Assembly: GCA_900543325.1 (NCBI GenBank)
Contig: UQQU01000028.1
Location: 1 to 40,228, forward strand
Reading direction: 5' to 3'
DNA: 40,228 bases
Source: an uncultured Clostridium sp.
GTDB taxonomy: Bacteria; Bacillota; Clostridia; Clostridiales; Clostridiaceae
The first letter of the stretch is position 1, and each line of letters begins with the position of its first letter. A program made the position numbers and the translations under genes. The notes beneath the pieces were generated by a model. That model was not told where the DNA came from. It was given only the letters and a program-made list of their open reading frames with translations, and made no database searches. Below, piece by piece: positions 1-6,236 of the stretch.

Positions 1-263
1 TTTTTATTAATATCCTTGTCTAAATAAAATGAGTTATCTTTTCCTTGAACAATAGAATAATCTATATTTGTATTATTTATTTTAATCCAACCTCTATAGT
101 CTTCGTATTTGTCATACAAACTCTCTTCTTGTTTTTCTATTCTAATTTGTTCATAAGATTTGTCTGCTTTTTTGTATTCTGTACTTTTTATATATACCTT
201 ATATACACATATATCTATAATTAAAATCAAAACTACATTGATTATATTCTTTAAAATTTTCAT
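1..263 (-). CDS. srtB: Class B sortase, N-terminal part (runs off the window)
   Basis: The gene starts with ATG at 263, preceded by AAGGAGA at 8 bases distance, and is still open at base 1, so only the first 87 codons are present. The product begins with a short signal-anchor helix (about residues 5-22), then a charged helix. Residues about 55-85 read DYRGWIKINNTNIDYSIVQG followed by KDNSFYLDKDI, which is the typical start of the class B sortase fold (W..I..T.IDY..VQ..DN..YL). Sortases are membrane transpeptidases that join surface proteins carrying a sorting motif to the cell wall. The catalytic His, Cys and Arg would lie beyond the window edge and cannot be checked. It lies downstream of a surface-protein cluster, but none of those proteins ends in a sorting signal. 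Family call is fairly sure; substrate unknown. Confidence 0.8.
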   Translation of the reverse strand, partial: MKILKNIINVVLILIIDICVYKVYIKSTEYKKADKSYEQIRIEKQEESLYDKYEDYRGWIKINNTNIDYSIVQGKDNSFYLDKDINK

Positions 264-470
264 AACACAATCTCCTTAATTAATAAAGTAAATAAGTACA
301 TATTCTTTTATTATTTTTAATAAATACCATTTTGCTACAAATTCATAACCACGTAAAATATGTTTTTATTTATTATAATGTGTATATTTAAATAAATAAA
401 GCTAATATTGTGTATTTAAAAAATCTATATATTTATTTACCGTTACCAAGAGTCCAAAGCTATAAACTTT

Positions 471-515
471 TATCTAAATAGAGGGTAATTTTTCTTATTT
501 TTCTCTATTTAGATA
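471..515. repeat. 13-bp perfect inverted repeat, 19-nt spacer
   Basis: TATCTAAATAGAG at 471-483 is the exact reverse complement of CTCTATTTAGATA at 503-515. It lies inside the repeat cluster but does not share the GTTACC core. It could form a hairpin in RNA from either strand. No U-run follows, so it is not a clear terminator. Confidence 0.65.
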
Positions 516-603
516 ATCTATTAAGGTTTTTGACTACTTCGGTAACACCTATCTTAACATATTGAAATTTACACATTTAACCCGTTACCAAAGGGTGTTA
601 CCG

Positions 604-639
604 AAGGTGTTACCAAAAATTTATGGTAACACCTTTTTT
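604..639 (+). terminator. Terminator-like hairpin with T-run on the plus strand
   Basis: The 11-bp stem AAGGTGTTACC (604-614) / GGTAACACCTT (625-635) has a 10-nt loop, and its 3' arm runs into a T-run (634-639). This is the form of an intrinsic terminator for plus-strand transcripts, yet no plus-strand gene is visible upstream. It may be a chance product of the repeat cluster, or it may end an unseen small transcript. Confidence 0.4.
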
Positions 640-731
640 AAAATTAGCGTTACCATAAATTCCGCTTCGGTAACGCTAAGTCTGTCTTTGGTAACGCTTA
701 GTTTTGCTTGAATATTAATAAGTTATAATGA

Positions 732-776
732 CTATAAAAATACACTGTCGATATTTTTGACAGTGTATTTTTATAG
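732..776. terminator. Bidirectional intrinsic terminator after the 153-aa surface gene
   Basis: A perfect 18-bp inverted repeat, CTATAAAAATACACTGTC (732-749) and GACAGTGTATTTTTATAG (759-776), encloses a 9-nt loop. It begins 7 bases after the stop codon of the minus-strand gene ending at 783. The A-rich and T-rich outer stem lets it work in both directions. It separates that gene from the repeat cluster and the sortase gene. Confidence 0.85.
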
Positions 777-782
777 ATAAAT

Positions 783-1244
783 TTATGACCAATTATATTG
801 TTTTAGTTTTGTATCATATTCCATGTATACTCCACTTAATAATGATATTTTATATTTTAATACTTCAATATCATCTACATTTCCACTTGCTGGTGCTTTA
901 GCTGCGTAAAGTGTTGAAGTTTGTCCAGGTTGTATTGCTTCGTTGCTACTTAGTTGTATAGTTTCTTGTGTGTCTTTTAGTTGTATATCTAATGTTAGTC
1001 TTGTTATTGTTTCTTTTGAATTGTTAGTGTAATTTACTTCTAATGTTTGTTCAGCGCCGTTGTTTACTATGTTAAATGTTAGAGGTATTTTATCTATTCT
1101 TAGTGGTAGTTCTTTTACTCTTGGTTCTATTTTATTTTCTTTTTTATTATTGTTTATTATAAAAAATGTGCATAATCCGGCTATTATAATTACTATAATT
1201 AACAGTATTATCCAATATTTTTTTAATATTTCTTTTAGTTTCAA
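783..1244 (-). CDS. Membrane-anchored small surface protein, family not recognised
   Basis: The product is 153 aa. Residues 11-32 form one hydrophobic helix after a lysine-rich start, so it is probably anchored with the rest outside the cell. The remainder reads as a small beta-sandwich rich in T, N and Q, including LEVNYTNNSKETITRLTLDI; such NNS-K-TI patterns are common in Ig-like extracytoplasmic domains of Firmicutes. The start is TTG, chosen because AAGGAGAGA lies about 10 bases upstream and no ATG fits. It follows a terminator and ends in one, so it is probably its own transcription unit at the end of the surface cluster. It has no sorting motif or second TM helix. It may be a third, diverged anchored partner like the 166-aa proteins upstream, but I cannot align them with confidence. 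Confidence 0.7.
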   Translation of the reverse strand: MKLKEILKKYWIILLIIVIIIAGLCTFFIINNNKKENKIEPRVKELPLRIDKIPLTFNIVNNGAEQTLEVNYTNNSKETITRLTLDIQLKDTQETIQLSSNEAIQPGQTSTLYAAKAPASGNVDDIEVLKYKISLLSGVYMEYDTKLKQYNWS

Positions 1245-1305
1245 TTTATAATATCTCTCCTTAAATATTTTATATTACATATATTATTTACAAATTTTAT
1301 TTAAA

Positions 1306-1343
1306 ATATAAAAAATTACCTAGGGATTTAATCCTAGGCAATT
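1306..1343 (-). terminator. Intrinsic terminator after the 240-aa-type surface gene
   Basis: Plus-strand arms AATTACCTAGG (1314-1324) and CCTAGGCAATT (1333-1343) pair over 11 positions, with one G:U wobble in the minus-strand RNA, and the RNA then runs into AAUUUUUU. It lies 17 bases beyond the stop of the gene ending at 1360. Confidence 0.85.
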
Positions 1344-1359
1344 ATTTATATTCTTTATT

Positions 1360-2058
1360 TTAACGATTTATTGAAAATATAAAACTAGCTGTAAAATTAG
1401 ACATTGCCTTATTTTTATTACATTCACGCTCTGGTAATTCCCATCGTTCTGAATGAAATTTTATACCTTTTGTTTCATTAGCACTTAGTGAATATAACTT
1501 TTTTTCTTCTTGTGTTAATTCTCCTAATCTCCATAAGTCAACTTTTTTATTTACTTGAGTAGTACTTAAATCTTCTACTCCACACAATTTTAATTCCATT
1601 TGTGTTTTATTATCATTTGCAGTTAATGATTCAATATAAAGAGGTACTGTATCACTATCTAGCGTTTCACCATCTCTTTCAAATGAATCTATACTTACAG
1701 ATATGTTCTTACTACCATTATTTTTTATAGTATACATCGGAGAATAAAAACTACCTTCGAAAAATCTATTACTTGGTAATACATAAAATTCCATACTTAC
1801 TGGTACTGTAACTGATATAGTATAATAATCTCCATTTTCAGGCTTATTACCTTCTATTTCAAAACCATCAAAATCAGGATTATCATCAAGTTCTGGATCC
1901 CATTCTCCAATTTCACCATCTAATATAGTAGAATCATTCTTAATAGTAGAAGTTTTAACCTTTGATGTATCTGCAAATATATTTAATGAATATTTATTTA
2001 TACTCAGAGCAAATATTAGTAATATTAAAATTTTTAAAATTTTTTTCCTCATAAGCAT
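1360..2058 (-). CDS. Secreted beta-rich surface protein, diverged paralogue of the 211-aa protein
   Basis: The product is about 232 aa: a signal peptide with a hydrophobic core at residues 5-27 and likely cleavage after FA, then a beta-rich exported domain. Three stretches match the 211-aa protein and the end of the 703-aa protein: VTVPVSMEFYV (compare VELPTAMTFRV), YTIKNNGSKNISVSIDSFER (compare the NRSSVGI region), and the C-terminal strand NFTASFIFSINR. It carries two cysteines, unlike the 211-aa protein. A longer frame opens with TTG at 2082 but has no ribosome binding site. GAGGG lies just before ATG 2058 and 10 bases before ATG 2052, so either could be the start. It follows its probable anchored partner by 30 bp and ends at a terminator. 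Function unknown. Confidence 0.75.
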   Translation of the reverse strand: MLMRKKILKILILLIFALSINKYSLNIFADTSKVKTSTIKNDSTILDGEIGEWDPELDDNPDFDGFEIEGNKPENGDYYTISVTVPVSMEFYVLPSNRFFEGSFYSPMYTIKNNGSKNISVSIDSFERDGETLDSDTVPLYIESLTANDNKTQMELKLCGVEDLSTTQVNKKVDLWRLGELTQEEKKLYSLSANETKGIKFHSERWELPERECNKNKAMSNFTASFIFSINR

Positions 2059-2088
2059 CTTACCCTCAATATTTCTTTCCAAGTTATG

Positions 2089-2589
2089 TTAACTTTCAAT
2101 TTTTATTATTAGTTTTGCAGCACTAGTTCCTTTGTATTCTCCACTTTCTATATCATATGCATTTATAGTTGCAGTTGCATTATATTCCCCTGCCTTTAAT
2201 TTTTTAGTTAATTTTGCATATTCTATATAATGATTCGGTAATATTTCACCAGATTCAAATACCTTTTTATTATTATCATCTAGTTTTATTTCCACTTTGA
2301 TTAAGTACTTATTATATGGCGGATTTGCAATTCTAAGATTTCCCTCAGATTTCCCATCTTTAAATATTGGTCTAGAGTTTATTTCAAAAGAAAATGTTGA
2401 TTCATCAGCTTTTCTTTGTAAAATTTCTTTAATTTGTTCTTCAGTATACCCAGGTATTATACCTTCTTGTAAAATTCCACCAGAAATATTTACTTTATTA
2501 TCATTGTTATTATTAATAATAACAATAATACCTAATAGCATTATTACTATAAATAATAAGGCTATTAATATTTTATATTTTTTATTCAT
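2089..2589 (-). CDS. Membrane-anchored partner protein, second copy (166 aa)
   Basis: The product has one N-terminal hydrophobic helix (residues 7-25), an asparagine-rich stalk and an extracellular beta-rich domain. It is clearly related to the product of the gene at 4813: both share the order G-(Y/I)-(V/L)-x-x-G-x-(A/I)-P, a TPEEIK/TEEQIK helix, then SFEIN/AFSIY, F-x-x-G-(K/R), ANP-Y, a charged strand, P-x-xYIE, L-K-x-G and a final strand TA-AKAYD-like. Start chosen at ATG 2589 because GGAAGTG lies 7 bases upstream; the ATG at 2604 has no binding site. It sits between the 703-aa gene and the second secreted protein gene. I recall similar unnamed proteins beside small secreted proteins in gut Clostridia, but I do not know a family name or function. 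Confidence 0.8.
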   Translation of the reverse strand: MNKKYKILIALLFIVIMLLGIIVIINNNNDNKVNISGGILQEGIIPGYTEEQIKEILQRKADESTFSFEINSRPIFKDGKSEGNLRIANPPYNKYLIKVEIKLDDNNKKVFESGEILPNHYIEYAKLTKKLKAGEYNATATINAYDIESGEYKGTSAAKLIIKIES

Positions 2590-2627
2590 TACATCACTTC
2601 CCATTTTAAATATATTCTATATTTAAA

Positions 2628-4739
2628 CTAGATTTTATTTATTCTAAATATTAAAGTAAATTTTTCACTTGCTCCATCCTTATCAACACTTTCCCCATTA
2701 CCTTTACCAACTTCTCCAGATAATTGAATTATACTTGAACTTGCTGGATCTAGTCTTAGAATTTCTTGTGGATTAATTATTTTTTCTCCTAAATCAATAC
2801 TTCTACCTTCATTACCAACTAATTCTAAATGTAAATTTGATCTATCCAAAGTTGATATATCTTCAGTCTTAGGTTTAACTGTTATTCCTCCACCTTTATC
2901 ACTATCCCTAAACTCTGATACAGATACACTTATACCAACAGAACTTCTATTATTTATAGTATAATTGGCAGAATCAAAGTTTCCATCTTGGTCTACTATA
3001 AATGACATAGCAGTTGGTACCTCTACTTGAATTTTACCACCAGGTAAACTTCCATCATATTTACTAACTGAACCTTTAATATCTACAATATGACTTAGCA
3101 CTTGTGTGTCATTTCCTACTATAGACTCACTAGATAAAGATGATACAGCTATATCAGATTCATTAGATAAAGATACTAAAGATGTCTTTTTTGTTTTATT
3201 TTTACTAGAATTTTTAAATAACATTCTTGATAAATTATTTTCATCTTCATCTTTCAAATTAATAGTTACATAAAATTCCTTAGCATACTTTTCGCCTTTT
3301 TTATTTACTATTGATACTACTACTATTTGTCTTCCAACTATATTTGTATCAACATTATTACTTTCAATTTGTATTTTATCTGTTATATCTTCACCATCAA
3401 AGTCAATGGCTTTTAAATTTAAATCCTTTATTAAATCAAAGTTGTCACCTTGTGTAAGTTCTAAATTTTCACCTGTTATTGATGTTTGATTGATATTAGA
3501 TATATTTATATTAGTACTATATATCTCTTTATTATATATAGTATTACCATCATTAGAATTTTGATTTAAACTTATATCACCTAATATTTTTAAGTGATAT
3601 TCTCCATTCCTATCTATAGGTAAGTACATTGAGTAGTTATTTTTTTTATCTAATTTTATATCCTTTAGTTTCTCATTCTTATTATAAAATTCTAATCTTA
3701 AATTAGATGATGTATTTTCTAAATCATTCAATTCAAATTTAATATTTATTTTCTTTTCTAAAGATAATTCTTCATAACTAAAGTTATTAATAAATGCCTG
3801 ATCTTTTAATACTTCTATTGTTTGTATATTTTCACCTAAACTTATCCATGATCCATTCGACAATTTTATATGTTCTAAATTATACTCATATACTCCAGAA
3901 ATATCTTTTTCATCTATAAATACCTTATAGTTTTTATTATTAAATAATTTATCAATTATATTGTTATTTCCATTATATAAAGTATATTCTTGTCCATTTA
4001 TCATTACTGCTATTGGAGTAATATGTTTTTTAGATATGTTCAGATTTAAATCAAATCCTATTTTTTCACCTTTTTTTACATTACTTTTAATCGGTTTAAA
4101 AGTTAATAAAGAAACATCTAAGCGAGTTTCCTTTACTGTAACAGTAAATTCTTTTTCCTTGTATTCTCCATTACTTAGTCTTACACTAGCTTTTACAGTA
4201 TAAATTCCTGGAACAATTGTATTTACATTATTTCTTTCAAGTATTATACTATCACTTATATCGCTTCCATCTTTATCAGTAGCCTGCAACTTCAAATCTC
4301 TTTTTGCATTGAACTCATAACCTTCTAATATTTCTAAGTCTATACCTTTTATTGATGACTTATCTATACTAGCTGATGAACTAGATGATGTATTCTGTGA
4401 TGTATCATTTTTATTGTTATTATTAGTAGTATTTGAGTTAGGGCTTTTATCATCATTTAATGTTGAAAATCCTCCTTTTAAGGTATGTTTTGAAATTTCC
4501 TTGTCAAGTACTGCATTAGTATTAATATTTCCATTTGCTAAGTCTTTATTTCCATTGCTTACATTTGATGACTGTTCTTCTATTTTTTCTTTGTTATAGT
4601 TTTTATTATTAAAATATTTATTAGTAGCTATGCCCCCAATAAGACTCAATATTATAATCACAATAATAGAATATCTTAATAATCTTCTAGCTGCTATATA
4701 AGATAAAGTATCTTTTAAAATACATTTTATTTTTTTCAT
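2628..4739 (-). CDS. Large membrane-anchored surface protein with Ig-like repeats and the shared C-terminal module
   Basis: The product is 703 aa. Residues 23-40 form a TM helix after a basic start. Residues 50-130 are a low-complexity N/S/T/K stalk. Residues 130-205 and 420-499 are two copies of an Ig-like repeat (LE.L.G..F....DL.L.A.D.DG.DI.D.I..E.NNV.T...G), resembling bacterial DUF5011-type domains; 206-419 is further beta-rich sequence. Residues 552-703 align with the whole mature 211-aa protein: VPTAMSFIVDQDGNF, NRSSVGISV, DRSN-LELVGN, and DKDGAS-KFTLIFRI. So it looks like a small surface module displayed at the tip of an anchored stalk. The start codon has only a weak ribosome binding site. 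No sorting motif. Likely cotranscribed with the genes before and after it; no terminator is visible in the 73-bp gap upstream. Confidence 0.8.
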   Translation of the reverse strand: MKKIKCILKDTLSYIAARRLLRYSIIVIIILSLIGGIATNKYFNNKNYNKEKIEEQSSNVSNGNKDLANGNINTNAVLDKEISKHTLKGGFSTLNDDKSPNSNTTNNNNKNDTSQNTSSSSSASIDKSSIKGIDLEILEGYEFNAKRDLKLQATDKDGSDISDSIILERNNVNTIVPGIYTVKASVRLSNGEYKEKEFTVTVKETRLDVSLLTFKPIKSNVKKGEKIGFDLNLNISKKHITPIAVMINGQEYTLYNGNNNIIDKLFNNKNYKVFIDEKDISGVYEYNLEHIKLSNGSWISLGENIQTIEVLKDQAFINNFSYEELSLEKKINIKFELNDLENTSSNLRLEFYNKNEKLKDIKLDKKNNYSMYLPIDRNGEYHLKILGDISLNQNSNDGNTIYNKEIYSTNINISNINQTSITGENLELTQGDNFDLIKDLNLKAIDFDGEDITDKIQIESNNVDTNIVGRQIVVVSIVNKKGEKYAKEFYVTINLKDEDENNLSRMLFKNSSKNKTKKTSLVSLSNESDIAVSSLSSESIVGNDTQVLSHIVDIKGSVSKYDGSLPGGKIQVEVPTAMSFIVDQDGNFDSANYTINNRSSVGISVSVSEFRDSDKGGGITVKPKTEDISTLDRSNLHLELVGNEGRSIDLGEKIINPQEILRLDPASSSIIQLSGEVGKGNGESVDKDGASEKFTLIFRINKI

Positions 4740-4812
4740 ATTATCTTAACAACTTTCTATATATTTTCTATACGAATTAATAAGGAGTAACCATTAAATA
4801 AATCCTATTGTA

Positions 4813-5313
4813 CTATTTAGATGTTATTATCATATCTACGGCTACTTCCCCAACTAATTCATCAGTTTTTTGATCATATGCTTTTACTGAAGCAACACCA
4901 TTATGCGTTCCCTTTTTAAGTGCTTTTCCCATAAGTTCTATATCTTCAATATATTGATCTGGTGATATTTTTTGTGTTCTTATAATCACTTTATTATCTA
5001 CTCTAACTTCTAATTCTATATTATGAGCACTATATCTTGGATTTGCAAACATTATAGTTCCTCTTTTTCCTACAAATGTAGGCTCCGTATATATACTAAA
5101 TGCTACTTTTGATTTATCAACTTCTTTTTGCATTAATGCTTTTATTTCTTCTGGTGTTAAGTCAGGAGCTACACCTGTTCCAAGCACATATCCTGATAAG
5201 TTGCTAACACTAGATTTATACTCTGATTTAGCTTTTAAGTATAAAAATCCACCTACAGATAATCCAAACAGTAATAGCACACTAATTATAATTATGATTT
5301 TATTTTTTTTCAT
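4813..5313 (-). CDS. Membrane-anchored partner protein, first copy (166 aa)
   Basis: The product is 166 aa with a single N-terminal TM helix (residues 5-27) and an extracellular domain ending in a strand (VAVDMIITSK). It is a paralogue of the protein at 2089-2589, sharing the LTPEEIKALMQ helix, the FANPRY strand and the SPDQYIEDIELMGKALKKG region. The start is firm: AGGAGGG lies 8 bases before ATG. It stands 100 bp downstream of the 211-aa secreted protein gene, with a perfect palindrome in between that could lower its expression relative to that gene. The same pairing recurs at 2589-1360, which suggests that secreted and anchored proteins work together, perhaps as subunit and anchor. That role is inference; no enzyme motif is visible. 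Confidence 0.8.
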   Translation of the reverse strand: MKKNKIIIIISVLLLFGLSVGGFLYLKAKSEYKSSVSNLSGYVLGTGVAPDLTPEEIKALMQKEVDKSKVAFSIYTEPTFVGKRGTIMFANPRYSAHNIELEVRVDNKVIIRTQKISPDQYIEDIELMGKALKKGTHNGVASVKAYDQKTDELVGEVAVDMIITSK

Positions 5314-5360
5314 AATTAACCCTCCTTATTAATTACACAACAATAATTCCTATATAATTA

Positions 5361-5392
5361 TAAATCCATAATAATTAATTATTATGGATTTA
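5361..5392. repeat. Perfect 32-bp palindrome between two surface genes (possible attenuator)
   Basis: Bases 5361-5392 read TAAATCCATAATAATT followed by its exact reverse complement AATTATTATGGATTTA, with no spacer. It starts 20 bases after the stop of the 211-aa gene. In the minus-strand RNA it would fold into a long AU-rich hairpin but without a clean U-run, so it may be a partial terminator or an mRNA stabiliser rather than a full stop. Confidence 0.7.
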
Positions 5393-5412
5393 CGATTATA
5401 TTATTATATTTA

Positions 5413-6048
5413 TTACTTAGTCTCTTTTTTTATTTTGTATATTAAAGTAAAGTCTCCTGATGCTCCATTTTTATCTATACCTTGTGGATCGTCTTGAGTT
5501 GAACTAGCATCTAAACTTGTTCCTGCTCCACCTTTTAATTGTATAAGACCTGTGTTTGCACCTGATACATTAAGTATTTTTCTTCTATTTTCATTTTGTT
5601 GTAGTTCTGAAACTTCTGCTAAGTCAACAGTTTTTGTTTGTCCACCATCATTCCCACTTAGCTCTAAATAAACATTTGATCTATCAAAATTAGTTTCTTT
5701 TCCTACTAAATCAGTTTTCTTCTTTACTTTTATATTTCCACTATTTGTTCTGAATTCATCAACAAAAACATCGATTCCTACACTACTTCTATTTTGAACT
5801 TTGAAGTCGCTTCCTTCGAAAGTTCCATCTTGATCCACTCTAAATGTCATTGCTGTTGGTAATTCAACTTCTATTTTACCTTCTGGTGCTATACCTTGTT
5901 TATTTGATACAGTACCTGTAACTGTTACATTGTGAGTAAATGTATCATTTTGATTTCCACCTATAGTAGTATCAGCGTAAACACCTGTTGCAGGTAAAGC
6001 TACAGCAGCAGCTAAAGCTAAACCTAAAAATTTCTTCTTCATTGCCAT
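5413..6048 (-). CDS. Small secreted beta-rich surface protein (211 aa), first gene of the surface cluster
   Basis: The product has a classical signal peptide (basic start, core at residues 8-20, likely cleavage after VYA at residue 25) and a mature domain of about 186 aa predicted mostly beta. Landmarks are VELPTAMTFRVDQDGTF, NRSSVGIDVFVDEFR, DRSNVYLELSGNDGG and a last strand DFTLIYKIKK. This whole domain recurs at the end of the 703-aa protein and, diverged, in the gene at 1360-2058. It has no tryptophan, so it is not a WxL domain, although length and strand order are similar. Start ATG 6048 has GGAGG 10 bases upstream; ATG 6042 would be too far away. Being first behind its own promoter region, it may be the most highly expressed gene of the cluster. 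Probably a wall-associated or assembling subunit; function unknown. Confidence 0.8.
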   Translation of the reverse strand: MAMKKKFLGLALAAAVALPATGVYADTTIGGNQNDTFTHNVTVTGTVSNKQGIAPEGKIEVELPTAMTFRVDQDGTFEGSDFKVQNRSSVGIDVFVDEFRTNSGNIKVKKKTDLVGKETNFDRSNVYLELSGNDGGQTKTVDLAEVSELQQNENRRKILNVSGANTGLIQLKGGAGTSLDASSTQDDPQGIDKNGASGDFTLIYKIKKETK

Positions 6049-6091
6049 AATTTTTTATCCTCCATGATTTTAAATATTTATTTTCATATGT

Positions 6092-6109
6092 GACCATAAT
6101 TAATTGGTC
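6092..6109. promoter_or_regulatory. 18-bp near-palindrome upstream of the surface cluster (possible operator)
   Basis: GACCATAATTAATTGGTC at 6092-6109 is an almost perfect palindrome (GACCA / TGGTC arms, AT core), located 44 bp upstream of the 211-aa gene in its promoter region. Its size and symmetry fit a dimeric repressor site. A TACGACA sequence (Spo0A-box-like, one mismatch) lies nearby at 6134-6140. No clear -10/-35 pair could be fixed. Confidence 0.35.
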
Positions 6110-6236
6110 CTTCAATTAACTTTGATTACATTTTACGACATTTTATGATATTTTTCAATGTTTTTTTCAATTTTCTTTTTTATCAGAATTAAATGTTAAA
6201 TTCTGAAAATTTAATACAATTTAATCAATAAAATTA

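Larger units (their letters stand above)
438..698. repeat. Cluster of nine GTTACC/GGTAAC repeats with nested inverted repeats
   Basis: The hexamer GTTACC occurs at 442, 584, 597, 609 and 649, and its complement GGTAAC at 541, 625, 669 and 690. Extended copies form perfect inverted pairs: CTTCGGTAACACC (537-549) with GGTGTTACCGAAG (594-606); AAGGTGTTACC (604-614) with GGTAACACCTT (625-635); TTAGCGTTACC (644-654) with GGTAACGCTAA (669-679). Arms overlap, so alternative foldings compete. The segment is visibly richer in G and C than its surroundings. Function is unknown; it could be a small mobile repeat, a structured RNA or a multi-site protein-binding region. Confidence 0.8.
264..782. other. 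519-bp gene-free region with repeat cluster
   Basis: This stretch separates the sortase gene from the next surface gene. Bases 264-430 are plain AT-rich DNA that should hold the sortase promoter; a TATAAT-like hexamer is present but has no convincing -35 partner. Bases 438-698 hold a cluster of GTTACC/GGTAAC repeats and bases 471-515 a 13-bp inverted repeat. Bases 732-776 form a terminator. No reading frame with a ribosome binding site was found. Confidence 0.7.

Noticed and set aside
438..698. CRISPR array reading of the GTTACC repeats
   Set aside because: The repeats are only 6-13 bp, in both orientations and unevenly spaced, with no unique spacers of constant length and no cas gene.
1435..1535. 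W-x-L triplets (WRL and WEL) in the secreted protein at 1360-2058, suggesting a WxL domain
   Set aside because: They are not at the positions of the two WxL motifs relative to the conserved strands, the last strand has no tryptophan, and the paralogous 211-aa protein has no tryptophan at all.
5983..5997. LPATG sequence in the 211-aa secreted protein, resembling a sortase motif
   Set aside because: It lies at residues 18-22, inside the N-terminal signal peptide. Sorting motifs are C-terminal and followed by a TM helix and basic tail, which this protein lacks.
6183..6206. TCAGAATT/AATTCTGA hairpin after cheV as an intrinsic terminator
   Set aside because: The minus-strand RNA continues with an A-rich, not U-rich, tract, so it does not have the form of a terminator; no other clear terminator was found between cheV and the surface cluster.
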